A stretch of DNA of 64,000 bases from Megaleporinus macrocephalus (taxonomy: Eukaryota > Chordata > Actinopteri > Characiformes > Anostomidae), in assembly GCA_021613375.1 (NCBI GenBank), contig CM038702.1:21828349-21892348 (forward strand), read 5' to 3'. The notes below the pieces were generated by a model. The model was not told where the DNA came from and made no database searches. It saw nothing but the letters and a program-made list of their open reading frames with translations. Shown one piece after another: positions 37,801-48,499 of the stretch. Each line of letters begins with the position of its first letter. Position 1 is the stretch's first letter. The translations under genes were made by a program, and so were the position numbers.

Positions 37801-40800
37801 GTGTTCAAATACTTATTTTTAGTAGAATTATGTTCAAATGAAATAACAAAACTATTTACATTAAGGTTTAAGTCCTAGTGCTATAAGCCTAAGACTAAAA
37901 TGCAAAAAACAACACATAAATGTGAGAAATTACTTATTGTTTATTATATATTGCAATGTACTGTATATTGTCTTTTTATGGCTCACTTTTTTTCTTTTTT
38001 TAGACTTTGTGCCATCACTGAAGCGTTTACTCTCCAACAAGATCTACATCTTGTACTTGATCTTCAATTCCTTGCTATTCAACGCTTTTGTCATCATTAT
38101 AACATACACACCCAAATACTTCGAACAGCAGTTTGGACAAAGTGCATCCAGGGCCAATTTCCTTTTAGGTAACAGACTGTAGACTGCTGTTTCAGAAACG
38201 ATGTGTCCTTCTACTTTACCTTTCTACATTCTCATTGTTTTGTGGTCAATTGTTTGGCCTTCTTGAAGTAATTGAAAAACAGTAATATTAAGTTAGTTAT
38301 AAGAAAGTAATATCTTGGTATGAGAAAGCATCTGGGATGTAGACCAGTACTTGCAGTTGTGTGTAAAAGTTTGGAGGTTACACGTTTTGTTGAGTTTAAT
38401 AAATAAAATATCCACTATAGAGAAAACACTTCTGTACATTATAATGCACAATTATTGTTTATTCACTGGATTTAACATTCAGGAAAGAAAAAAAAAACAT
38501 AACATGCAGTTTGTGCAAAGGTTATGGCTCATTTTATATTATAGTATATATATTATATATATAGTATTTATAGCACTACAATTAGATTACAAAAATCCAT
38601 AGATATGTGTATTCTCTGTGGAGGCTGGGTTAACTTATTTTCACTTAGAAATTGTTAAAAGTTTTCCATACAACTGTGTAAATGTTCAGGAATGGCTGTA
38701 GCAAGCTAGTTCATCAGCCAGCGAGTGAGTGAGTATGTAAGAAAATTACAAGTCAGGTCCATGAGGTGCTTTGAATTTAAAAGGGATGTATATGTACTGA
38801 ATTTGGCTGAATTCAGATGTGTACATAATTTTCACATTAATGACATTCTATTACTTCAACATTTATACTATCAGAATTAATTCAAAGAAAGAAAAAAATG
38901 TGTTCCAACCCAATCTAATATGGATGTGGTCTTGCAGGGATAACCTCTATCCCAGCGACGTGTTTGGGTATTTTCCTGAGTGGAGTGATAATGAAGAGGT
39001 TCAAACTGGATCTGCTGGGAGCTACCAAGCTGGGTTTTGTGGTGTATGTCGCTGGATTTCTCTGCACTGTGCCTTACTTCGCCCTCAGCTGCTCCAATGT
39101 GGACGTGGCCGGGGTCACTGTGCCCTACCAAAGGTAGTTTAAGCCTCAATCTACACAAACATTAATCACTAATAAGAATATTGTCTTAATATTCAACAAA
39201 GCTCTCATTTCTTTCAACTGATTACTCTAAGATAATTAGTTATGCGCTATCATTGCAAAGTTTGCAGTAACTTTTTCTTGTTAAAAGTCAATGCATTTAC
39301 AAAAGGAAGGCGAAAGTTCCCAAAACTGGAGTTAAGATCACTCTGACTGCCTTTTTTACCAGACTGGTACTGCATTACAACTAATGCCTACTTCACACTA
39401 CACGATTTTACCTTTGTTTGTCAGTCGCGACTGTTTTTTGTAGATCGCCGACAAAAACCTCTGCTCGGAGACAAATCGCACTACTTAGTCGTGTAGTGTG
39501 AACTGCTGAAAGACGCTCGTCGAGCTGTCACCGAGTAGTTGCCGACTAATCGCAGACGCCCAGGGGTGTTCTATCATTTCGCCCTACCCATCGATCGGTT
39601 TTACCAAGGCTTATGCGCATGCGCACATGACGTTTACGGTAAATTTTCGAAGGTTGGCGCGTACGTGCATGATTTTATCCTTGTTGCTTAAAATGTTTTA
39701 ACGTCTTTTTAATGTTAATTGTTTTCTTTTAGCTTGTTATCTACATTTAGCTTAATGTTACTGTCTGCTTTGAGTAGTCCAAAAGTGTTCGTGGCAGCTC
39801 ATAATCGTTAACAAAATAGCAAGGGGTACTGTTTTATGACCATATTTACACATCAAATATTCCTACCTGCATGGTTTTAATCCACTTGCAGTATTATTTT
39901 CCGCCAAGGCAGCACAGATCGCCACGTGCGCTGTGGTGGGACGTTTCGACAAGGTAGGACGAATCGACAAAACACCGGCAAACATCTAGCATGTTTAATA
40001 TCTAGGCCAGTCGGCGACTGGGAGTCAACAGCAGCGTCTAGCTGCAGCCAATGAGATTACGTAAAGAGAGAACCGCATCACCGTTCATGCAATCTCTCTG
40101 CGGCTCCCGGCGGCACGTACGTTTTCATTGATAATATATTTACCTCCAACTCTCTTTGCAGAACAGACAGTCCCTGCTGGCCCAGTGCCTTTATAAATCT
40201 TAGTACCTTTTTCATCTTTCTTGCAGATCAGCGTAGTGACAACTCATATGGCTGGTTTGTTGATGTTTGTTTTGTAAATAACGTATGTTCTACGTGGTTT
40301 CGCTAGCTCTCACATGCATTTAGTTTTCGTGCTCGTGATAAAATGTTTTTGGAGAGCAGCCTGAGGACCAGTCATATGAAAGCCACAACAACTGAAAGAC
40401 TCGCCATTACAGCACAACCAGTCATGTAGTATGAACCACTCGTGTAGTGTGAACCAGGCATAACCATGCTCTGTGGAAGCTGGCTAGCTTTCACTGTACG
40501 TGCTATTAAAATAATAGAGGCATGAATTCTGTGACTTACATAGGCAACACATGGAACACCTGGTAGATCAAGAAAATAGTCCCCATTCCTTAAATAGCTT
40601 TCATCTTTGAGAGAGAGGAAAAACTCAAGCTCCACTTTTGCCTCAGATCTGAAAACATAACCAGGTGTTTTTGTCCTTCCTTCCACTATGAGAAGACAAG
40701 CCAAGCAGTGTTCATTTCGTTGACGAACTATTTTCGTCATAGTTTCGTCAACTAACCTTATTTTCCTGACAAACACGAGATTTTAGCTAAATAAAAACTA

Positions 40801-43800
40801 CAAAAATGGAGAACAGCTATGACGAAATTGATTGACACTTTAGTCAACAAGACTAAAATATTTGGCAGGGACGACATATTAGAACTGATTTAGTTTTGTT
40901 AAATGCAGGGACAAGTTAGGAAACAGCCAATCATAACTACTTCAACGCATATGGAGAGGCGGGATAAGCCGAGTAGCCAATCCAAATGCACACTTACACA
41001 AATTTGGTCTAAACCCGAGTCTGATAACTGTCATTACTCACGATGGAACTAAGTTATCTAGACAGTGTGAGCAGAGAGAAAGAGAGTTTAGCGTTTGTGT
41101 TTAGAGAAAATAACCACACCGCGCTGGACAACAGCCCTCCAGCACCACCGTTAGCTAGCTTTATCGCTGCTAACGCTAGCTTAGCCTTTCTTAATCCTAG
41201 TCCTGAAAGCACACTGTCCTGTACAGTTTAGAGCGTGTCCTGCTGTAAACACTGTATTAACTCAGTAAGGTGGTGATAATGGTCAGATTAGTTGGAAAGC
41301 AGGTGAAACACTATATGTGCACGGACCAGAGCGAAACTAGCTAGCTAACTCCAACCATCTGCGTTTGATTATCATGTGCCAAATCTCTCCATACACACTA
41401 TACACACTAGTTACAATGAATTAGTGTACGCAATGTGCAGTGTGTTTCTAGTAAATACCTAGAGATGTGTCAGTTTTTCATTCACTGATTTACTGTTATG
41501 CTGAAATGTATTTGAATTGCACAATTAAAAATACTTTAATGGCAAAAAGTGATAAATGCAATTAATGTAGATAAGTTAACCACAGAGCATGTAATTTAAT
41601 GAGATTGACAGCACTAGTAATAATTATTAAATAAATAAGAGATAAATAAAAAGGTGATACAAGAATAAAATAACAGTTTTCTCTTATTCACTTTGCAGCT
41701 ACGGAAGACCTCAGATGTTTGTTTGTTTGTTAAATCTGTTTGTGTGTGTATTGGTCTTTCAAACAGAAATAATATTCCATAACTGGTTAATAAATGTTTA
41801 ATCTCGTGTAAGTATATATATAATGACTTAATTAATTCAAGCGAACTGAAGAAAAGGCATTTACATTTTATACCCTTTATATTTTAGTTGACTAAATCGA
41901 CTGTAGATTCATTCGACTAAATTCTTATGACAATGAGTCATTTTGACATTTTAATCAAAAGACTACGACTAAAACTAAATAAAAATTTGCTGTCAAAATT
42001 AACACTGTAGTCAAGCATGTGTAGCTGGCAGGAAGCTCTTACAGAGAAAAGGAAATAGGAAACTTCTGGCCAATGCTGTGTATTTTTGTACTTGTATATG
42101 GTTTAATTAAATCTATAAAGTTTCTGTTTGTATCCACTATTGTCCATTTGAGTTCCAAATGATGATTCATACATGCAAGTGTACTTCATTATTTAATTCA
42201 TTAATAATATGGTGTTTGTGTTTTAGATCTGTGCTTGCAGGAGATGTGGAGGTCAGTTTGCTGTCACCCTGTAATGCAGGCTGTGGTTGTTCCATGAACC
42301 AGTGGGACCCTGTGTGTGCTCAGAATGGAGTGACCTATGTGTCGGCCTGCTACGCCGGCTGCAGCTCCACACACGGTTCTGGCATGAACACAGTGAGCTT
42401 TCTTTACACATACCAGATTAACACAAACTCTGACAGAACTCTATAGAGTAGAGAAGAGTGGGGCGCAACCTAACTCATTTAGTTTTTTCAGTCAGAAGTG
42501 GTGTTAGTGCAAATGTGACTTTGCAGGCAGGATCAGTTGTAACAGACGTCTGGTAAATAAATACAAATGCAGTTCATTAAAAAAAGATTTTAAACGAGTG
42601 CTCTCAGTCTATGATTCTCCTAAATCAGATTGTCTTCATTTTTTTCTCCAGAGCTTCCACAACTGCAGGTGCGTTAAAAGCTGGGGAGGGAGTGAGGTAA
42701 ACTCCTCAGCAGTTTTGGGACAGTGCCCTAGAGAAAACAGCTGCTCTACAATGTTCTACATCTACCTGGCCCTGCAATCTCTCAGCTTCTTTATCTTCTG
42801 CCTGGGTGGCGTGCCTCTCTTCATGATCTGCCTGAGGTAGCTACCTATCAAAGTACCAACCTACATTTAAAATTATAGAACTATTTCCAGGTCACTATTT
42901 AAATAGAAACATGTTTGTGAAATTGACCATGGTGGGGCCTTCAGAAGATCAGATTTTTTCCATTAAAAACCTTTTATGTACTGTTCAGAAGCCAGTGCCA
43001 ATTTGAGTGCAGGCTTTTATTAAAGCAGGAGGGGGATTTAACAAATACTGAGGAGTTTGGACTTTTCACTTACATTTTTATATTGGTATCATTTGTAATA
43101 AAAAGCTCTGTATTTAATTGAAAGAAAATGCACACACTTAAACAAATTACATTGCACATAGTGAATATGGTTAATTATAATTGATAAATCATTTAAATGC
43201 AATTTCAACACGTGTTTTGAATTAGACTTTCATTTATACATTCAAATCTAAGTTTCTATTCTGAGCTGAGTACGAGTATATAAACTTACATTCATTACAC
43301 CTGTTTTGTTTCTTTCTTGTTCTGTGTCTGCTTGAAGGAGTGTGGAGCCTGAGCTGAAGTCTCTGTCTGCAGGGATGTTACTCCTGGTTCTTAGAGTAAT
43401 GGGTAACAGTCTTTCATCTATTTATTCCACGACATATGGGTGTCAGTGCATTCGTCAATATTTCTTACCTGTGTTTCACTCTGTGCTTTTAAAGGTGGTA
43501 TCCCAGCACCCATCTACTTCGGGGCTCTCATTGATTCAACCTGTTTGAAGTGGGGGAGCAGGAAGTGTGGGGGAAGAGGGGCATGTAGGTTGTACGATAC
43601 ACAGATTTTCAGGTGAGGACCAGTACTATTGTACACCTGACAATTACGACTATTGTACCCTCACCTAATAAGAAACCCCTAGCTCATAGGTCTACCATAC
43701 TGGTGCACAGTTTAAGACTGTATTCCACTATATTTGTATCTCTCTAGTACATTTCACCCTTTAGCAGTTTCACAGTTCAAGCATAATGTAATTTTTTAAA

Positions 43801-44275
43801 AATTCAATCCAAGAAAAAAAATCTTTGATTTTGCACCCCTAATGTAAAGCGCTCCCCTTTATCTACAATAATTGACTCCTTATTTGAAGCTGTAGTGAAC
43901 CTGACATGTTTTGAATAGCAGTTTACTTTATACAATGCAATGACTACAGCTAATAATGAAATTAAGCTAAAATTACTGCTAAAGATTTGCAACTGCACCC
44001 CAGAGACTTGAGTCTCAACTTGAACGTGAACATCTCTATTCATGCTGTTCTCTTTGCTCAGGTTTCTGTTCCTGGGCCTGACCAGTGGCCTGCGGCTGTG
44101 TGGCTATGTGTTCTTCTGGGTTACTATCATGCAGATTAAGAAGAAGGTACAGAAAGACCAGCAGGCTGCTGCAAACCTGGAGCTCCAGAAGCCTGCAGGG
44201 GGCGCTGCTGAGGCCCTACTGAAAGAGGACACAGAGCAGCAGGATGGCCTGAATCACTTGAAAGAGTCAGTGTGA
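28896..44275 (+). CDS. SLCO1-family organic anion transporter, complete (gene 3 of 3)
   Basis: Fourteen coding exons, all GT-AG: 28896-29006, 31559-31700, 32328-32460, 33861-33967, 35401-35553, 36750-36848, 37163-37381, 38004-38168, 38938-39133, 42227-42392, 42652-42836, 43338-43402, 43495-43612 and 44062-44275, totalling 2073 bases (690 residues). The start has a good context (CACCATGA), and the first coding exon probably opens at 28837 after a TTTACAG acceptor. Landmarks: CC pair (AKCCSPSLK) before TM1, ITQIERRFE and [27 protein letters not shown] in TM4, the OATP signature DSRWVGAWW at residues 257-265, [13 protein letters not shown], Kazal-like loop 5 ([24 protein letters not shown]), and [14 protein letters not shown]. 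The first large extracellular loop is 7 residues shorter than in gene 2 and has an N-glycosylation sequon, NFT. Expected to import organic anions at the plasma membrane; likely a fish-specific subtype (1d, 1e or 1f), not resolved. Confidence 0.94.
32998..33036. repeat. CCT/TCA trinucleotide microsatellite
   Basis: Short runs of TCC then TCA units occur in intron 3 of gene 3. An open frame through it encodes a serine run and is not a gene. Confidence 0.8.
33822..33845. repeat. GT microsatellite beside the acceptor of gene 3 exon 4
   Basis: About ten GT units end 16 bases before the acceptor AG at 33859-33860, followed by TTTGTGTTCCTCTGACAG. The repeat therefore occupies the usual branch-point and pyrimidine-tract zone. 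Confidence 0.85.
36176..36280 (+). repeat. Direct repeat copy 1 (intron 5 of gene 3)
   Basis: GGCTGTAGCAAGCTAGTT through GGTGCTTTGAATTTAAAAGG is repeated at 38694-38799 in intron 8 in the same orientation with scattered differences. It is a dispersed repeat, family unknown. Confidence 0.75.
37579..37820. mobile_element. Tc1/mariner-type MITE, 242 bp, with 31-bp terminal inverted repeats
   Basis: Positions 37579-37609 (ending GTATTTGAACACCCTGCGAC plus TTT) and 37790-37820 (AAAGTCGCAGGGTGTTCAAA onward) are reverse complements with one mismatch. The left terminal motif is partly repeated at 37610-37634. There is no coding frame. It sits in intron 7 of gene 3. The GTATTTGAACACC end is typical of an abundant fish Tc1-derived family. 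Confidence 0.85.
38694..38799 (+). repeat. Direct repeat copy 2 (intron 8 of gene 3)
   Basis: Partner of 36176-36280: same word order (GGCTGTAGCAAGCTAGTT, AGTCAGGTC, ATGAGGTGCTTTGAATTT). It lies 138 bases upstream of the next exon. Confidence 0.75.
39385..40460. mobile_element. PIF/Harbinger-type nonautonomous transposon with TAA target duplication, intron 9 of gene 3
   Basis: The left end TGCCTACTTCACACTACACG (39385 on) pairs with the right end CGTGTAGTGTGAACCAGGCA (to 40460), 19 of 21 terminal bases matching. It is flanked by TAA at 39382-39384 and TAA at 40461-40463, the 3-bp target duplication expected of PIF/Harbinger. Subterminal GTGTAGTGTGAAC words recur at 39495-39510 and near 40430. 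The 1076-bp body is CpG-rich against its surroundings and encodes no transposase. Confidence 0.85.
40706..42007. mobile_element. hAT-like nonautonomous transposon, intron 9 of gene 3
   Basis: The left end CAGTGTTCATTTCGTTGAC and the right end, whose reverse complement begins CAGTGTTAATTTTGAC, form short hAT-style termini. Flanks AAGCCAAG (40698-40705) and TAGTCAAG (42008-42015) agree at 6 of 8 bases, as for an aged 8-bp target duplication. The interior repeats CGACTAAA-type words common in this fish family and has no transposase frame. It lies 245 bases after the Harbinger element. Confidence 0.7.
44192..44210 (+). promoter_or_regulatory. CTCF-like motif in the last exon of gene 3
   Basis: CCTGCAGGGGGCGCTGCTG fits the core CTCF pattern (CCASYAGRKGGCRSY) apart from one base and lies in coding sequence. 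It is motif similarity only; occupancy is unknown. Confidence 0.35.
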
Positions 44276-44972
44276 TGCATGGAAAGGCCGAAACAGTCCC
44301 ATATTCTACAGCTTTCTTCTATTTTACTTCACCACTTAAGTCCATTTATGCAGTAACAACACTCCGCATCACTTCAACAGGAATGGACAGAGCTACACTG
44401 CTGTAGGCTGAATGGCCAGTCATGTTTAAAAGTGTTTAGGGTTGTGACATCACATGAGGACTTCAGAGGGGCTTGTATAGATTGTATAGACTACATGGAA
44501 TGTTGATTGCCTTTTGAAATGTTCACTGTCTTCACCTAACACAAGTTCTTATTTAAAAAATAAGCGATAAAAATTTATTTGTCTATGAAATAATCCAGTC
44601 TCTATTGTCATACTGAACCATAAATATAAACAAGCACAAAATGTAAGCAGGTGCAGGGGTGTATTTGAGCTGTGCATTTTTGTGCATTGTGTATTTATTA
44701 TGCTGAGTTTTCTTGCTTAGGACCATCCATTTGTATTTTTATTTTGTCTCTATGGTGTAACATCCAATAACTCTACATAAATGTCAACTAGTGCTTGACT
44801 TGTAATACATGTAGAACTATTGCAAATAATAGCAAAACTAGTGATTCGGATTGCTTTAGGACAGTATGTTCAAAATTCTGTTTTGGTCTGGGTTTTTTGG
44901 TTTGTCTCACTGCTTCAACTTACACAAGCAATGAAATGTAAATGAAAAAAAGGAGAGCCACAAGATGTACAA

Positions 44973-44989
44973 CCACCAGGTGGCAGCAG
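44973..44989 (+). promoter_or_regulatory. CTCF-like motif between gene 3 and iapp
   Basis: CCACCAGGTGGCAGCAG matches the CTCF core consensus at nearly every position and has the same orientation as the exonic match at 44192. Prediction from motif only. Confidence 0.45.
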
Positions 44990-45113
44990 AGATACACAAC
45001 TGCAGTTCAGTGTATTGTGACACTTTAGTATTTGAACTATTATTATAAATATTAGAACTAATGACAAATGCGAAATTTAGTAAAGTTATGGAAACTGTAC
45101 TACTATACTTAAA

Positions 45114-45149
<36 letters not shown>

Positions 45150-45167
45150 CTCTCTCTCGCTCACTCT
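45114..45167. repeat. CT microsatellite
   Basis: An interrupted run of CT units, about 50 bases, with single TTC, CAC and CGC breaks. Confidence 0.9.
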
Positions 45168-47029
45168 ATTATAATTTAATTGCTGTTGGCTGTAATGACC
45201 CTGTTAGAAAAACAGCTTAGACAAGTATATTGCTGGTCACGAGCTAAACCAGTATATGCTGTGTTTTGGATACTGCTATGCTGGACAGCAGCAGTAGAGG
45301 TTGATAAGCTGATTGCCACCAAAGCCAGGGTATGTTTTGTTTTGATACTGGTATGCTGGTCAACCAGCTAAAAAAGCATAGACTAGCCTTGGAATGCATG
45401 CTGGTCTGTTCTGTTTTCTTCTAGCATGGTAACCAGTCAAGATGTTTGCTGTCTGAAGTGTTCTTGTATAATTTTGAATTGGATCTTTGAGGCGAATGAA
45501 GCTGAAAATAAATGGAAGCTTATATTCCACCTATTAGCATCATGCAAATTGCATATTTAAATAATCACATACTTCACTCAGATATTGAAAAGTGTTTACT
45601 TACCTGCACTGTTTTGGAGATGATAGTATAAGACAGAAGACCCCATTACAATTCTTTTTTTAATTTGCCCTCACCGACTTTGACTCACCACTCGGATGTG
45701 CGCTGTACCAATGTTAGACAAGTGGCCACTCATAGCAGATGGGGAGGAGAGGATAGTGAGAAGCGGATAATTCAAACAAAACCCACACACCCTCGCCAGG
45801 TTAGCCTCAGTGAGGTAATCAGCCAGCCATGCAAACTTCACAGCGCAAAACATTTTATTAAGAACCTTGAGCATAACATACATAACATGTTTGATTAATT
45901 GCTTTGGCCGGCTATAAATGTGGAGTAGAACTGTGGTATGATGCCTTTCTGGTTGTTGTTGTTGGCGGTGTAGTTTACCCCTCTTTAAGGACTCATGTAC
46001 TTGCTTGCGCTAACCCTAAGACCTCTATGCCTGTAGTTTGTGGACAGTGTGTATGGCTCTTATCAAAGCTTCATAAGTCTAAAAAGGGTTCATTTCACCA
46101 TACGATACATATCATGCCTGGTCATTAACCCTTTCATGTCTTATAAAGTGTAAGCTATAGCTATGTAAACTGCATGCACAATGCAAGCTTAGAGTTAATA
46201 CAGTAATGGAACAGCAGAAAAGCTCTTAAGATGGTCCCATGGATTTCCCTGAGGGGAAATGACGAGGCAAAGTGGATAAAGGTTTCTAAAAAAAGTACTG
46301 AAATTGGGGCCATACATGCTCCCAATAAACACTAGCCAATCAAAATAATTTAAAATATAAGAATAGTACATTTAAAAAATACATAGTTTTTCAATTCTGT
46401 ATAAAGCAAACTTTATGAGTTCCAGAGAACGGTAACACAGTACCTAATATTAAAACAGGATAAATTGCTGTTGTTGCTAATGATTTTAATGGTAGAAATG
46501 TTCTGTGGGAGCATCAGTGAATTTGTCTCGAGGTCAGTATTACTGACTGCTGACACCTACACAGTTTGTCATACAGTGTCAGAAACAATTATCACCACTG
46601 CCGCCTCCCGCTCTCTGCAAGAAACTACATGCAGCAGCTGAATTCATATTGTTTGCCGTATGAATTCAACAGGTTGCGCCATCTTACACAATGTTCCTTT
46701 ACAACAATGAGAATGTCACTCTTTAACATGAATTCAATAATTCATTTTTTTGCTGTGTGGATCATCTTGCAGGTTCTTGAAGGCTCCAACCTTTAGTTGT
46801 GCCGTTGAGCAGAGAATGGCATTCTCAAAGTTCTGCTAAACTCTGACTCATCCTGTGTTTTCTATGAAATGCAAAGCAGGCGAAATTGTGGAGTGTTTAA
46901 GAATATAACTGTGCATTATGATGGAAAAGCTTTAAGGTGATCTGAAAGGCACAGAAAACCAACAGGGTGGATATAGAAGCTATAGAATATTTAGATAAAA
47001 TATGTAGATGTTTGATAATCCCAGTTTGT

Positions 47030-47500
47030 TTCTGTAGATAGTTCAGTAACTGCTATAAATTGTATACAATATAAATCCAATAATTGTTGCAAACTATTTA
47101 TTATTATTCCGTAATTAATATATTCAGTAGCTGCTTTAAAAGCTGCTTTAAATTACTCATTCTTTAATATTAATGATTATTCTGTTAGTCTTACAAATTC
47201 AGCAAATCCTATGAAGTATTTAGTAAGTTTTATGAATAATTCAGTACCTTTTATTAATTATTTAGTCATTAATTATCTTGAAAAATTGAGCATAAATTAT
47301 TCAGTATTTAGTAAGAATTATGTAGTCACTACTATTAATTATTCTATAACTGCAAGAAATTATTTAGTAAGTACAGTATATTGTTCAGTAACTGGTATGA
47401 GGTATTCTGGGACTATGATAAATAACTGCTATGAATTTCTCATTAAGTCTTATGGATTGTTCTGTGACTACTATGAAGTGTTCAGTATACAGTATAGTAT
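47030..47500 (+). repeat. Degenerate AT-rich tandem repeat upstream of iapp
   Basis: A unit of roughly 24 bases resembling ACTATTAATTATTCAGTAAG recurs with many changes over about 470 bases (for example TGAATAATTCAGTACC, TAAATTATTCAGTATT, TTAATTATTCTATAAC, GAAATTATTTAGTAAG). Because the period is a multiple of three, a 112-residue open frame (47211-47549) survives, rich in N, Y and S; it is a by-product, not a gene. Confidence 0.75.
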
Positions 47501-47787
47501 TAACACAACTAATAGAAATGAAGGGGTTAATGCAGAATTTAAAGGCTGAAGTTTATCCCAGTATGGCTTTAGTGATCAACACAGAAGTGATCAACCCACT
47601 GCTGCAAAAGTTGGGCGCCGTAAATGATAAAGATGACGAAGACGATGACGAGCGTGTGTGTCGCTTTTGACCCGTGCTGTGGGTTCGGATTCTTCAAGCG
47701 AACCCCTCCTCCTCAGCCCAGCACTCAGATGGAAATTGAGGTCTATATTTGGATGGGAGTGATGTCATAAGTGGTTGAGGGAGAAGC

Positions 47788-47794
47788 CTATAAC
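47788..47794 (+). promoter_or_regulatory. TATA-like box of iapp
   Basis: CTATAAC sits about 90 bases before a strong donor (CTGCAG|GTGAGT, 47884) that ends a probable noncoding first exon. Transcription would begin near 47815-47820. The placement agrees with a noncoding exon 1 in known IAPP genes; the start site itself is inferred. Confidence 0.45.
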
Positions 47795-47817
47795 AGGGAG
47801 ACTTGTGTGTGGGTGTG

Positions 47818-47884
47818 TGAGAAAAAACAGAGACCACACCGGTACCTCCTGCTGCTGCTCGCCACTGGACCCAAACTACTGCAG
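47818..47884 (+). other. iapp: Probable noncoding exon 1 of iapp
   Basis: The segment downstream of the TATA-like box ends at a consensus donor GCAG|GTGAGTG. No start codon of the hormone frame lies in it. The next acceptor is TTTTCAG at 48477, 22 bases before the start codon. The left limit is approximate. Confidence 0.45.
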
Positions 47885-48499
47885 GTGAGTGAGAAGTTCC
47901 TCCTCTGGAATATTTCATGTTGCACGATTTGTGTTTTTACACTGAAAAAAGGGATGAATTGAATATACTTGATTCAAAAGTGTTTATCATTTTCATGTGA
48001 ATGGAATTTCATTCACATGAATTTCATAAGCATTATTTCAGTTTGCAGTATCTGTGCTGAAATAATGCTTTTTGTTAATTGTGGAATAAAATCTACATAT
48101 TTAAATCAAGTGATTTGTTTTCACTGTACAAATACATGGGTGTGTTTTCATTCCCACAGCATGTGAGTTTAAGTACAATGCAGTAATAATCAACCCAAAT
48201 GGGTTTAGGGTGTGATTTAGAAAGTAGTCCACTATCATATCATAATATCATATATATATTTGCATATCATAATATAGAATAATAGAGCTGTCTTACATAG
48301 TTTCATTTGTACTGGACACACTGCATTAAAGTTGTCATCGGATTCTTTAGTCTACCTCATTTAACTGTGATACAGTGTAATACACTATCAAGTTATCAAA
48401 TACAGTGTATTTGCATCTGATCCCATTGCACTGAAGTTGATATTTTTTTCTAATTAATTCTCTAATTCTGTTTTCAGTATTCTGCAGATTTGTGCTGCC

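Larger units (their letters stand above)
44276..47780. other. Intergenic region between slco1 gene 3 and iapp
   Basis: No coding exon is recognised. It holds the 3' untranslated region of gene 3 (the first AATAAA I see is at 45507-45512, low confidence), a second CTCF-like motif at 44973-44989, a CT microsatellite at 45114-45167 and a degenerate tandem repeat at 47030-47500. Confidence 0.6.

Noticed and set aside
40372..40776. Minus-strand open frame of 134 residues
   Set aside because: It straddles the end of the Harbinger element and the start of the hAT element, so it is a chance frame across transposon DNA.
47211..47549. Open frame of 112 residues rich in Asn, Tyr and Ser
   Set aside because: It lies on a degenerate tandem repeat whose period keeps the frame open; no domain or splice support.
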